Source: Pachypanchax playfairii
Lineage: Eukaryota; Chordata; Actinopteri; Cyprinodontiformes; Aplocheilidae
Direction: 5' to 3'
DNA: 64,000 bases
Assembly (NCBI GenBank): GCA_006937955.1
Contig: SSNP01000019.1
Location: 5,474,751-5,538,750, forward strand
The position numbers and the translations under genes are program-made. A model generated the notes under the pieces. It saw nothing but the letters and a program-made list of their open reading frames with translations, had not been told where the DNA came from and did not search any database. The first letter of the stretch is position 1; every line of letters starts with the position of its first letter. Shown piece after piece: positions 38,901 to 53,900 of this stretch.

Positions 38901-41900
38901 CATGTTTCTCGTATCCATTTACATCTTTGTTCTGTTTCCATCAAAAATGATTGCAATAAAGGCATGGATGTTTTGTTTAAAACATTATGCTGTACTGTAA
39001 AATCTTGGATATTATTTTCCCACTGTAGTATTTTATCAATTCAAATGTCCCGCAGCCATGATTTGAAAGTTTAATCACTCAGTCTCATCAGTTTCCGGTG
39101 GAAAATGCAGAAATGTCTTTAGGAGAGTTAGTGACTGTGAGGATGCCCTTACTGCAGGAGACAGTTTAAGTGTAGCGGTAAAACTGCAGTTTATGGGGAG
39201 AAACAGGGATAACTTTTTTAGTCGTTAATGTCGTTCCCTGTTTTGATCCTTTTTATAGTGATTTACTTTAAGAGGGATTCTTTTGTGCTGTCCCAGTGAA
39301 GGTTTTGTTAATTGTCAGGATTCTGTAGTTAAATGTTTTCTCCATGTCTGTCGTAATCCAGATTTGTCCATTATATTTGAGGCTTTCCTCGTGTGTACAA
39401 ATCTAAATATGTTTTATAAAATGTCAGCACAGATGGCAACGACGAGTGTCGCTGTAATTCCAACAATTTAAAATCTAGCCATGATGTAACGGCGTGCAAT
39501 TCCCACATGAATATCTGCCATTTGAATTTTCCACACAAACTGTAATACTCATCAGTGTTGGTTAGAACTCAGAGGTATGTAATTTCTAATAATGCCTGGA
39601 TGAAAACCAGAAAATATACTTAGAAATGTTCCAGATTCTATTTGTAGATGGCTGCCATCTGCCTGACTGTAAATCACAAGTAAGCTGCTTAGATCACTGG
39701 AGCCAAAAATGACACCTAGAAACAAACGCAGCTAATCGTGTAAGAATTCTTTTTTTCTCGAAGATTTCATTCAACCAACATCGTACTGCAGGAGAGGTAA
39801 AACAGTTGAGACTGGCAGCAGGGAGGAGACGATTAAAAGTGGCCTTTTGTGTATAATTGGATTGGTAACAACAAATGCACAACATCTTTAATCAGTGGCT
39901 GCCAAGGTGGGTCTAAATGTCACGTAACATCTGAGTGTCGTAGAATCTGGCATTTTTCCCTTTCAGTAACCTTATATCTTCCCCATTGACCTCAGGTTAT
40001 CTAGAAAGAGCTGTTTAACTCATTAAAGTTTTATTTCCTTTTAAGATTCACACGGCTTCTGTTCACCCTGACATGGTGCATATATTATCTGATGCACTGC
40101 TGGCTTTGGCCTGCCTTTTTGACACTATCGAGGGTTTGAATTTTAAAGACTGTAGGCAAAGTCAAGTTCCTTCGGAGGAAGAATTTCAGAAGTATAATTT
40201 CGAGAGACATTTCCAGTTGGGATGTAAAAGGTAAATGCTGACCCTGCTCACCCCGAGCTGTTCTGTATGCAAAGATGAGTTTGGACAATTTCCTTTCTGC
40301 AATACTTACTGAGTCAAATATTTATTTTATTATTATAGAAGTCTGTTTAAATATTTACAAAAAAATGTTCCTGCAGAAATATTGTAGAACTGGAATGTTT
40401 CTGTAATTCAGTAGTCTTTATCCATGTGAATCATTCAATGCAGATTCAACAAATGCCTCCTATCTGACCCCCTCAGATTTGTCTGCAAACATTCTTTATG
40501 ATGGACAATATTCCTAATAAGCACTAAACAAATTTTCAGATTTCTACTCCGCATACTTTTTACACAAAAAAATCTCTAAATGGAGCAAAATGAGGCAGTT
40601 TGTTGTTGTTTTGGACGTCACTGTCTGAGTGACTCTGTTCAAACTGAAATATCTCCAGAACTCTTTGTTTCAGGTCCATGAAATCTTGTAGACTAGGAGT
40701 CCTAGTTCTACAAACCAAGTATTTCAACTTACTGCATTGTTACCTTATTCATACCATAATGCTAGTCCTCTACTTTTCTTTGAAAATTTTCACCTTATGA
40801 ATTCTGAAAGGGGTTTCAAACGTCCATAAAAACCCCAGTTTTCAGTGTAATAAGCTTCAAACTTGGTAGATGGTCTGACATGAACCCTGTCATTTACTCC
40901 CTGTGATGTCAGGGAATAGAGTCTGATGGATGTTGAGATATTAGAGTCCAAAAATGGGGAGAAAACACATTTACGTCAATGTTTGGAGCAATATTCCCCA
41001 TGAATGACACCAGGTATCAACATGGAACTTGGTTTTATCGAAAGAGCATATTCTTATCGACAATAGCTATAAAAAATTGGACGAGTTTTGGCCTCATTTT
41101 TCTGTAATGATTTAAAAAAATCATTATTGTGCGAAATTCTCATATTCCTGAAATAGTGCAGTAATACTTAATCTTGATGTTTTACCCGATCCTTGGAATA
41201 TGACCTAATAATCACTTTTCTCCAGCTGGAGAGACTCATCAGCTATACTCCTCTTAAAAACTGCAGATAAATAGAGTTCAGTCATTGTGTATTTGTTTGT
41301 ATTGAATTATAATCGAGTTCTAGTCGCATTACATGTACCCAAAAGCTTTAATTTATCTACTCACACTGAAGCGGTCACCAGGTGGAGTCCAAACCAAACT
41401 AAAATACCAGGCTCAGTCACTTTTATATTTTATCTCAGTTTCTAGTGTCTCAAATTTAAGTGGAAGCTTTTTTTACTTTGTTTTATATATAGTGTTTCTA
41501 TCCTGGTGGTTTTGTCTTTTTGTTTCTCTCCGTCTCAGCTGCAGTTTTTCGGAGTTACTTCATAAACCATATTGACATTGACAGTCCGTAGCATCTGCCT
41601 TCATATTTATTGTAAGAATTCCTAAGTAGAATTAAAAATGATCTCTGCTGTGAAGAACAATCTTTCATGACAGTTCGCTTTGTTTGGATTTCTGCCTTTC
41701 TAATCTAATAACAGCTGGATAACAGAGCAGTATAGAAGAGAAACACACTGGAGCTTAATGATTTATAAATGCTTTACCAGACTTGTTTTTTAAGATAAAG
41801 CAAACAGATCGCATGTTGTCAGCTCGCCTATAAAACACAAATGTTTTTTAGAAATAGTTTTATAGGGGATTTTTTTTTCCTTCTGTGGTTTACTTCTTTT

Positions 41901-44900
41901 TTTTGGTGCTCCATCTGTGGAACAAAGACCAAACTGAGAAGCATAAGTCAAAAGTCTTATGAGCGCTCTGAAAGGCTGTCAGGCTCCTATCTCCCCATCA
42001 AGTCATAAAGAAGTAACGCAGAAGAGGTTTTGATTTGATTTGAAGCAGCTTAGCTGAAACAGAGTGAAGCAGCAGTCAAGGTTGACTCAAGGGCAACGTT
42101 TTGCAGCCAGGCAGTCGGCGTGCGAATGCAGCTGCACAGAGAGATACACACTCATATGAGGATTCACCTGCCTGACCTGCTGGATCCTTTTTCCCCTCCG
42201 GTGGGAGGTGGGGAATATTTTTCCTGGTGTTGTGTTGCTTCTTAGCATCAGAAAGATTGTATTGCCTCTTTGTGGAGGGAGCGCTGATTGGGAAGTGTCT
42301 CCATCACCCCCAACCCCACCCTTTGAATCCTGGATTTTTATTTGTTCTCTCTTTTTTCCCCTTCTGTTTTTTTCTTTCTTTCTGAATCTTTTTCTGTCCT
42401 GCTCTCTTGCTCCTCCATTGTCTTCCCTCCCTGAGCTGACATTTGCTGTCAGGCAGACTTATTATTTTGTTCTTCAGAGTTCTGATTAGAATTCTTCTGT
42501 TCTTTCTCCTTTTTCCTTCTTCCTCTTGTGTCTCTTTTCTTCTGACCGTCCCTCCAGCCCACCCTCCCAACCCTCTTAGTCCAGTATTGTTTCCCTTTTC
42601 CTCCTTTTTCTCTCACTTCTCTCATCTTTTCATTGCCGAGTTCAGTTTGGTATAATCTAATTCATCCATCTCCCACCATCCCGTCTTCTTTTGCATCTCC
42701 CATCTCTCGGTGCCACGTTTTCTTTTTAAAGGTCACTTTTTCTCATACCTGCATTAGCAAAATAATAATGTTCTCTGGGCCATCACTCTCAAGACTTTTA
42801 ATTAGACTGTTTTCTCTCTATTTTCTATAGAAAGTAAATAAAATTTTCAGGATGAGTACATGTTAACACCAGAAACCTTCAATATTCTTAGAGTTTCTCC
42901 AAATATGGTGTGAAATTACAAATTTAAAACCTGTTGGAACTTCTTATTGGCAATTATTTCCCTCAGATTATTGGACTGAGATGATAAGCAGATATTTTGT
43001 CCACACTTTGGTCCGCCAAAGTAGCCATTGTACAACTGGACAGTGAAGGAGAAAGGAGAGGGTTGTCATGGTGATATGAATCCCTCAAGGGGATATTTCT
43101 CCCCCTCATTTACTCTCTCCGCAAGTCTGCATCTTGTCCACAACATGAATTCATCTTTCACTTTCTTGTCTCCCTCATTGCTGTCCTTGTCTTTTTCTGC
43201 CCGTCACACTCTGCTCCGTTTGTTTTGTCGTCTTCACAACTCTCTCAGGCTTTTTTCCTCCTTCTCTTAATGTCTTCTCTTTTTGTTCCCATCTTTCTTT
43301 CCTTTCTACTTCTTTCTTCCGTCCCTGTGGTCCTCACCTCTGGTCTAGGAATCGAGGGAGGGAGAGGCAGAGGAAAGGAATGCTAATTTTATCACCACAG
43401 TGACGGAGTGTAGACGGAGAGACTGAGAAGGAGAGAAAATGTCACTCGTCTGAGGAAATGAGATGGCCATTGCACCCCGTGTGCGTATGTGTCTGCATGC
43501 GTCTCGACAGAAAGATCAGGGTGACAGTCTGAGTGACATTTCGTGGATTTTTCTTTCACCTTGTCCTGCTCCCTTGCTAACTAAATGATATATACACACA
43601 TGCTGGTGTATTTTGTGTGTAGGGGGCAAAGGGTAATATTTGCATCTTATATCTTTGATGTCTGAACTTTTTTCTTTGATCCAGAGTTAATTTCTGCCTT
43701 TTGTTGTTTTTCCAAGTCAATTATCTGTTTCTCTCACTTCTCTCCTCATTTTGGCGCATTCTCTTTTCACTCCTCACTCATGTCTGAAATGTAATCACGT
43801 TTAATGCCTGAACTGAAGCTAAGATGGGCAGCTTAGTGGGAGGGAGAGTAGGGGGCAAATGAGTTTGGAGCAAATGTTAGGAAGAGGAGAAAAGAAAAAC
43901 CCCATTGGTATGTGTACCCAATTACCACTCCAGCCAGCTCAAAGTCACCTTCGCAGAGAAGGCACGCACTCTCAAAAATAGCTACTTCTATCCCGCCTAC
44001 ACCGTGCTCACGCAAGTGTGTGCTGGTTGCAGTGGTGATGAGGTAGACTGAATAATATCATGGCCTTCCTCTCGTCCGTCATCACCAGGCTTATTATGAG
44101 TGTGTCATCCCGTGTGTGTGTGTGCGTGTGAGAAGGTGGGTGATTGTGTGTGTCCTGTGTCTGATTGCACTAGCTGATTGAGTCCTGGCCCTGCAGTTTT
44201 CAGCCCAGGTCCTCATCCTCTGATTAGGTGTTGTAATGTGTGAAAGAGGAGGAAATTACATGTCTGTGTGTGTGTGTGTGTGAGAGACAGAGAAACCTGA
44301 GCACACGGGTCTTTACCAGCACCTGTTGCTCTCTGTCTTAACAGCATGTTCTCAGTTCTTCTGACATCAAATTTAGTGTGAAACAAGAAGTTTTAAATCT
44401 GGTGGATTAAAAGCTTTAATTTTTCATTTTTATTTACGACACAAAAAATTAGTGCTAATGTTTGATTTAAACTAGCATATTTACCAGTTGTGCTCAACCC
44501 TTTAGCCGGGTCTTCATAAGCAAACAGGCTAAATGTCTGTGTGTGCCCTTGTTAACTGTGGCCTCATTTCGCCTTGCTTCTTAATTAAGCGGCCATAGGC
44601 CTGCTATCCCACACTCCACTGGGGCAGAAAGAGACTAGAACAGAACGAGAGAGACAATGTTGGAAAGACTAGAGAGAGAGCAAGGACAAAAAAAAAAAGC
44701 TTTGAGACAAAAGTAGTGAGCTGAAAGTGTGAGAGATTTAGAAGGAAGAAAAAGTGAAAATGAAGAAGGATTACACAGGCAGAAATGAGCAGTGAGAACT
44801 GATGAAGGAGAAAGCAATAGAAAGTGTGAAAATGTGGCTTTAGAGGGAAAGAAAGTGCAGACTGATAGAATGTAAGGCTCAAACATATTCTCTGTTTCCT

Positions 44901-47900
44901 CTGGTGAATTGATGCCATTCATTTTCATAGAAGCTTAGACTTTATATGTGTGTGTGTGTGCGTGGCTTTCAAGCGGTAATCTGCTCCATCTTATTCTTTA
45001 CTTTCCATCTGTGTAGGATCTTTCGCTCCATCACTTCCAATCTTTCTCTATCACATCTGACTGATTCCTGGGAAATGAGTGCGTGTGGGGTCGTAACTGT
45101 GGTTAGATACGTTCTTGTATATGCTGCTACGTCTGCCTGAGTATCTGTGCTGTTCTCTCGCTCTCTCATCAGCGTACAGCCAGTGTTGAGATAGTGGGTT
45201 AAATTTTAATGGTGCTGCCATCTCTCAGTAGCTTCTGAAAGGGGGCCGATGCAGACTGACACACTCACTGAGCCGTGAGCAGAGACAAGACGGAGATAGC
45301 AGTGATAGCTTGCTGCACACACACATGCCAGAACGCTGTATAAACAACAGGTAGAGTAATGAAAACACTATACTGTCTTTGTTTTACAACATTTTTGGGA
45401 GGATCCTATTGACTTCCTGTCATATTCTGTTACTTCACAACACGAGCTCTACAGTATTACTACACTGGTGCTCTAAATAAAAGAAACAAATCACATCCAG
45501 GTCATCCTGTAGGTTTAGCACAAAGAAGCTCAGCATTAGAGAAGATAATCCTGACGTAATATTCATTTTGGTGTGTTTCATGGTTACAAGATATTTAAAA
45601 CATTGGCTTTTTTCACTAATAATAACTTGAAGCTCCAAATTTGGTAGAAACTGAGAGTATTCTTGGATTCCCTGGAGGAATGCATTAGGTGAGCTGAGAG
45701 GCTGGTTTGAACTCAGTCGAGCGAACACTTGTGCACATAAGCACATTCCCTGCACCATATTGTGTGTTGTTCCTTGATTGTTTTCATTCGGCCAACCTCA
45801 CATGGCTGTCTGATTGGCAACATGTCCCCTGATGGCTCGCTAAGCACATGGAGGGATTAGGTGTGTATTTTGGTGATTCTGTGTGTTTGTCTTTGAGGCT
45901 TTATGTGCGTGCGCGTGCATGTCTTCTAGTCGAGCCCCAACAGCAGCCAATTCCAGGGAGAAGCTAAAAGACAGATGTTCTAGAAGAGAATTTGCATGTC
46001 TGTCTCTCTGTTTAAATATCATTTTCTCTTGTTTAGTTTACTTTTTTCTTCCTTTCCCCCGGAAGAGGTAAAAAAACTGATTTCACAAATTGGAAACCCT
46101 GCAGCATCCCAGTGGATCTTTGAAGTAGACTTTTTCTCAGCTTCCCAAGTAGAGCTGGAGGTTGCCAGATTGTGGCTGTCATCCCCTCCAGCTGCTTTGT
46201 TCAACTATGATCACTTGTTTTTGTTGTACTTTGTTGTCAGGGACAAATAGTTTTTTTGAATTGAACTAGATTGAATTGAAAAATACGTGCTGTAGTTTTC
46301 AGACAGTTTGAGTAACAAAGACTGAGTTTTTTTTATATCCAAATCATTAGAATGCAACCTGGAACTCGAAGCCATAACATCGGAAGCGCCTCCTAGTGCC
46401 TGTTTGCAGTAAACGTTTTCTGTCCTGCCCGACTCCATATAATTAAATAGGACATTTCTTTAACAAAAATAAAAATACACCTTATGGAATCAGTGTTTTT
46501 TCCAGGTGTTCGGGCTTGTAGATCTAATTTTGCTGCTCTAAATTCTAATGTTTTGTTCTTATACATTTAGCTGTAATTAGTGTTTTGATGCTTAATAAAA
46601 ACACATGATTGTGAGCGGGTGCACACTTAGCCCAATGTCTCCAGTGCAAAAATACAACAGCAACTCCTGTAAATCGGATATTTTAGCTTCATTTTTTAAA
46701 TTAAAGGATGTTGGCAGACAGCTGATGTCCTTCTACACGCATGTTGAGTTTAAAGCCTTTTAAGTAACATTCATTACAGGGTCTCTGCGCTAGCTGTTTT
46801 GTTGAACAATACTTTCTAGTTAAATGTTGAGCTTTGCATAAATGTTTATTTTTCAGACTTTGCACAGATCAAATACATCTGTACTAAATCTTTAAAACCA
46901 AATTAAATGGAAAATTTTCTAGAAAACTTAAGCTAAAGCCCCTCACACACAAACTGCTGCTTCCTGTTTGCTTTAATTATTCTCTGTAAGTGTAGAACAA
47001 ATTGAAGTCAACTTGTGGCAAATTGAATTGGGAACTGTTGACAGGGAAATAGATTAGTGCTTGAGTGTAAAACATTTGTGGATCTGAGTGACTAGAAGCG
47101 CAGTGGCCTCGGTAATTGTGAAGTGAAATAAGTTTGAAACCACCAGGACTCTTATTAACCTCATCCTTTCATCCAAACTGAGTAGCAGAACCTGAGGCTC
47201 TTATCAAGGGGGTTACCAATAACTCGACAGTCACTCGAAACGCACTTCAGTAGTCCTCTGCAGTGATTGTAGAAGTTGCCAGAAGGTCTACCAATCTGGC
47301 TGCACTTTATCATGCAGGCTTTTAGTGGCAAGATAGAAGGAGGAGAAATGCTTATATGATGCTCAGTTTTCCAAGTGATATTTAAGGGTTCTAAGAGCAT
47401 AAAAGGCATAAAATCTCTCTTCTAAAGACACCAATGTAACTGATAGCTCATTGATTAGGCAATAATGTCTCTTTAGTGACGAGTTATTGTTTTAAACTTG
47501 TTGACACAAGCAACAGAGTTCATGTAAATGGAGAGATGAATAAAAGCATGAAATGAGAGCAGAGCAGCTTTTCACAGCGATGATGACCACCGCCTAGACA
47601 GACCTGGAGTGGATCTGAGAACTAACTGTCCTTTAGTGAGTCGCTCTGGAGAACATCTGTAGAGACCTCAAGATTGCATTTCATTAACTCTCCATCCAGT
47701 TTGAAGGAGAGCGAGTAGTTCCGTCAAATAAAGTGAGATGAAGTACCGAAATCCTGAAAGTAAGTTGGTTAAAACTTTAACACCCAACTTTGATTTCCAC
47801 TAAAGTGACTTCTGAAAGTTTTTGTTTATCATTGAGTGAATTTCATTCTAGGTTTTGGGGAGAAAAAAAAAAGAAATTTTAGCAAATGTGTCTTTTAAGG

Positions 47901-50900
47901 TGTACTTATGTCCACAGAGAATATATCAACTTAAATTTTACTGACAGCTGGAACCTGTTTGGTGTTCCTGTGCATGTGTAGGGTTTTATCTGGGTGCTCC
48001 AGGTTCCTCGTGCAGTCTAACAACATGCTTGTTGGGTTATTTGGAGACGCCAGACTCTTCCTAGGACTTTGGGAGCGTGCGCGGTTGTATGTCTTGGTTT
48101 ACTGCCTTTGATGGATCAGTGATCCATCATAAGTCTAACCTGGCTCTTGTTCTTTGACCACTCAAGATGGGCGCCTGCTCCCCTGTGACCTTGGGGTCAA
48201 GAGGGGATAGACTGATAGATGTATTGACCAGATTAAATCATCTTGATGATTTTTATATTTTTCCTGTCTCACTGCTCTCTCATTACCTTTCTTTTTTTTG
48301 CAGTTTCTTGACTTTGGTACTTGTCTCTTTCATTCCTCATTTTGCATAAATGTTCCCATCTTTTTCCGCCTTTTCATTACTACCACTCTAGTTGTTGGGC
48401 TTCATTATGTTAATATGTTGACTGAAAATCACCAGAAAGCAGCACAGTCTTTTTGCCTCCAGACAGACACTCAAGTTTCTGTAAATGCATGTTTGTGTCC
48501 TGCGGATGATGACTGACATTAAAAATAGCTGAATTCCTCACTTCCTTCTAGCCCCCTCACTGTGCCTTGCTCAAGGGATAATCAGACCTAGTATAACTGG
48601 CCCTTGTCTTCTTCCTTGCCACATTTGTGTGTTGGTACAGAAACTTGTGTGTGGTTGTGCATGTGTGCCAAATCTTTCCACCATGCGGTCAAGTCACAAT
48701 TGCTAATCAGGCCTGTGAGCCTTGCCTGAGGAGAATGGGGGGGTGGGGGGGCAAATGATTGAGTGCTTTCCTTTGTCCTCATCACTGAAGCAGAGATAAA
48801 GACGAGGGAAAGGATGGATGGTTAGAGACGAGAGGACGGAAACCGAGGGATTAACAGGATGAGTGTGTGCGCACCAGCTCGGTGACACGCTTTTAACCGT
48901 CCTCCATGGCATGACACCATGTAGACCTCCATTTCTCTCTGTCCTCCTTTCATCTATATTGCTTTCGATAAGTCAGAACCGCATGTATTCAGAAAGTGTC
49001 TATCACATATTCATGCTCTTTTTACATGCTCTTGCATTTTTCTGCTTCTGTTTCCCATTTACTTGTTCTATCTTTCCATAAGGTAATAATGAATATTTGA
49101 GAGCTGACAGGAGAGCAGTGCCTAATCCTCTTTTCCCAGGGCAAGCGTGCCTCATGGGGGGGCCCATGTGTTAGAGTTCATCTAACTTTTTAATTGCGAT
49201 GGAAACCCAATTCTTAGGTTTTCATTTCTTCTACTCTCCTCATGTGAATGAGACTCTGCATAGTTTTGCATGCATCATAAAAGCAGTCTGGATGGACTGC
49301 TAGAGAAATGCATATGTAATGGAAGGCAGCTGGTGCACAAGAGGAACATTCAGCTGTTGCAGAAAAAGTCTGACCTTGTATCCATGAACTTATAGAATGT
49401 AAATCTAATTTTAAGAGTTTCAACAATTCCTGTTTTCTCCTCTGGTTGATGATCTGTAACAGCAGTAATCTCGTTGGTCAGTGAGATCTGCACGTATTTG
49501 AACAGTGGCTGAAAATGTCACTTGATGCCGTCTCAGGAAATAAGTATTTCTTCATACAAGCATGACTTCTGATGCAGTTCACTCTGCTCCCCATAGACGG
49601 AGCACTGTGCTGTGAAGGCCAGTGCAGCATCAAGGGCATTCACACTTTGAATAACAAACACCACAGGAAAAACTACTCACACACACAGTGAGTCACTCAC
49701 TTAGACACACACAGCTGCTTTGTGAGTCCGAACAATGAACCCTTTGTGTTTTTGTGTTGTTCCTGTGTACTGCATTAAAAGGGGCTCAGGTGTTGCAGGT
49801 GGCTCAAGGTCACATCCTCATCATCTTTGTCCTCTAAACTTCTGTCTGTCTCTCTCCTTTATTTGCTTTCTCATCGTCTCAGTTTTCACACCTTTATTTG
49901 CACTTGCTTCTTTGGATTTGATTCCCCCCCCCCTCTTACACTCTGTAGCTCTCCCACACTCCCTCTTTCCTCCTTGTAATTAGCCAGTGTAATTGCTGTA
50001 GTAAATCTTTTCTGATGTCCCAAGGAGACTGGCTGATATAGGACTGATTTAATAAGCACACCATAGCAGTTCACCTCTCCCTCTGCTTGTGTGTTTGTGT
50101 ATGTGTTTGGTTGGGGGGTGTTCTGTGTCTTGTTATTTGCTTTGGGGATTTATTGGCTGTTTGTGTGGTTTCAGCAAGTGCAAATTCAAGTTCAAGGTAG
50201 CGCAGTGTCGATGTGTCGACTGTAATGCACCTTATCAGTAATGCGGGCGGCATACTCTATGTGCAAGTGTGTGTGTGTGTCTCATCAGTGATGGTGTTAC
50301 GTGCCGTGAGTGCGTCATTGCTGAAGACCTTCATGGGCAGAAGAGCAGAGAGAGGTCATATTGGCCCTGAGAGAACAACTCAAACACTCACATCCATGCA
50401 AACACACTGACCACATAGTGAGCCTTTGTACGGCCCGCAGCATCACATAATCATAGAAACATGCACTATGTTGTCTAATTTTCCCCCTTTTTCCAACAAA
50501 AAAAAGTGTATCCAGGTGTTTGGCAGCGTTCTCATCCACCTGTTGTTCTCCAGTTGCACCACTAGAGGGCACTGTGACTCCACATATAAACTGTAACTTC
50601 ATTGAAGGCTCCACACTTTCTGCCTCCTTGTAATATCTTGCAAAACGTTACTTTTAATAGAAGCCATTTAAAAAGTTTATATATTATTTAAAACCTTTTT
50701 TAAATAGAAAAGTGTATTTTTTTCTTTTATCATTTGTAACTTTTAAAGAAGCTCAGATTATTTTAACATGAAAGAAGTTTAAAATACATTGTAAAATAAA
50801 AAAACTATGCTTTATATTTTGTCCTAATATTGACACATACTAATCTGAATTAATAACATTGTTGCTGCAAATTGTAAACCATCTTCATGCTCAAAAAAAC

Positions 50901-53900
50901 AACTGTTTTGAATTTTAGTTAAATCTCTGAAAATAATCTTTTAAGGTTTGTATTTTAGAACATTTACTTAAAAATGTGGAAGATTACTTAAACTTCTGAT
51001 ATTTATACAAATACGTCCAGGTAGTAATACACAGAAGGGAAAAAATAAATATTTTTACACTTTCAGGGAAAAGGTAAGAAGCACAAGTGCTTTATTTATT
51101 CTTCCTGTGTTACAGAACGTCCATCACTAAAGTTCTTCAGATCAAGTTGGAAGATATAAAACTAAGTGAATTTTTACTGTAGTAAAATTTTAAACATTAC
51201 ATGTTTTTTGTGATTTTTAAACCAAATAAAAGACAGTGTCTGACTTGTTGAAATAATTCCAGCTGCAGTTGCAGTGTTCATGCACCAGGGGAGCGCAAGT
51301 GAGCACAGTCTTAGCCCCTCCCACAAGCCCTCCCCCTGCATCCTGGCACTCCCACATCCTGCCCACTGCGCCCCCTCCTCCCTGCCCCACCCTGCCATCT
51401 GGTCCTTTTCACACAATCGCGTGCCTGCGGACGTGCACACACGCACACACAGCCGGGAATCCTTTCTCTTCATTTCCTTTCACAGTGGAAAAACAGGATG
51501 AAGGGGCTCTTTCAGACTTTAGGTTACCGTGGAGACGCTTTTATTCTTCTTCTGTCAAAACACTGAAACACGAATAGTCCTGTAAGAGTGACAGAATGTT
51601 GGGCATTTAAAGTTTAAAGGGACTGAAGGAACAGCTGTCCCTCTGTCTGCAAGAGTTTTGACCTTCTGTTTACTTCATACAAAGACAATTGATCCTATTT
51701 GTTTGTGTTCTTATTGCTTTGCTCTCCTAAAAGTTCTAAGATCTTTTTAAAAGTTTTGTGTGTGTCTGTGTGTAGTTCTGTTTGGAGCAGATTCAGCAAC
51801 TTTTTCCACAGACCCCTTCAAGTCAGGGATATTGATGTTGAAATTAAACTCCCTCTCTTCTGTTCCCGTTTCGACATTCTCCAGCCCCGGAATGTTAAGT
51901 GGAAAAACTTAGTCTGGAGTTACATAAACTTAATGTATCACTTTTCTTCTTTCTTGCCGCCAGAGGGCATTAAAAAAAACTCTTGATGCTACAAATATAC
52001 AATGAGGCACATCATCTGAAAGCTTTTAGTGGGTTAAAAATAATCTGCAGAGACCCACAAACAGGGAGTGGTGATGAGAGGATGAATAGGCAGCATGAAA
52101 GGACTGAAAAAGAAGAGAGAGAAAGTACTACTTTCTGAAACTACTAGTCTTTCAGTGGAGGCTTTCGGTTCACATTGACCAGAGATAAAAGTGTTTTATT
52201 TATATACATATATCTTTCTTTGTCTCCTTTCCTGTTCCCTCTGCCCTTTTCCACTCTTTTTGTCTTTGCTTCCTTTAAGCCTGACTGCCCATCACCTCCA
52301 CCATCAGAGATTTTTCTCCTTTTAAGGAGTGAGGGGATGAGAAAAGAAGGCAACAGGAGAGGAGTGAAGGATACACTCTGAACTGCTGATAAACAGACTC
52401 CTCTTTGTGCTGATAGGGACACACACACACACATCGATAGTTACATATTGACAAAGACCTCGGCATGACTTGGCTCCTCATGATTCTGTTGACCCCTCCT
52501 TCACTTCCTCTCTCCTTCCAGCTTTCAGTCTCTTTCCACCTAATTAAAAACAGATGTCAGGAATGGAAGAATTTCTTCTCATAACGAACCCATATATCCC
52601 TGCGTGCACATACACACACACTCACACGCTTTTAAAAAATGTGGTGCCAAGCAGCTGTTGGGGAGGCGGGGGAGAGGAGGGGGTGTATTCCGGGAAAAGA
52701 GGATTGTGTGTCCGCATGTGTTAGAGGCATGTTGGTTTGCATCCGGGATAGAACCTCTTTGTGTTGCCATATTCGACAAAAAGGAGATTAAAAACATTTG
52801 AAGATTGAAATAACTTCACTCTACAAGTGTTTTTGTTTGTGCTTGTAAATGTGTGTGTGTGTCTGGTCAGACATCTGTTCTGCCTCCATCATCTCCTTTC
52901 CTCCCCCACAGTGACTAAGTGTATCAGGGTGCAATGCTCCATGGTCACCACTAGGGGTGCCATCGGCTCATAAATGGAAAGAGCTGGCTGTGCATGTGGA
53001 AACCTCAGCAGCCATTTTACTGTCTGCACACCAGCTCCCATTTTATGAATTAGCTATGATGTCAACAAAACTCCAGCTGATGCTATTGGCTGAAGGTCAT
53101 CTGGCTCTGAAGCTGACACACATTCTTCCTCACTGACCTTCATCTCCCTGAGATGCACATGCTGACCTGGTGACATGATGCTTCAGCTGGATTAGTAGTC
53201 CCACAGTAACTCCTTCTTACACAGATTACACACTGTCCTGGTCGGAGAGTTTTATGTATGCTGTGTACTTAGATAGTGTTTTTACAAACTTGACTTCTTG
53301 TCCCGTCTTGGTTCTATCTGAAGATGCAGAGGAGATGCCTTAAAAAAAAAAGTTTAGCAAGAATCAGTTTTAAATCAGATATTTAGTTCACCTGTCACAA
53401 AACAGTTTGTTTCATTTCTTTAGCAGAACTTATTAAATATAGAACAGCTTGACTCACAAACTTTTATTGTAGCATCAAGGTGATTCTCAAAGATCCGTCA
53501 GCTGAAGTTTGTCAAACAGATCTGGTCTCAGAACTGTCCTGAATAACGACGTGATGTTCTGTTACTGTTTTATTTTCACCTCCACTTTTTTGTGTTATTA
53601 GTCACATACTACACAAAAATCTATCATGGTCAGATACAAGACAGAAAATGAAGGAAAAAGCAAAAACATAAAAATCTTTTAAGAAACAATCAGAAAGTCT
53701 GAAGGGTTATCAATCAAGATCACTTTGAAAGATTACAAGAAAGTCTGTTTGGATTAAACTTTAGAAGACCTAGTGGAGTGTTTAAAATCTTTCCTCAGTC
53801 TGTCTGTTGAACTTTGTCTCTTTCTTTGTTCCTCAGATTACAGCTGTGACTGACTGTGATTATATATTTGTTTTCAAGATGTTATTGTTGCTTCCTCTCA

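Noticed and set aside
45996..46250. 84-codon frame ending in VVRDK
   Set aside because: Its end overlaps a LINE-tail-like segment (TTGAATTGAA repeats). More likely repeat sequence than a gene.
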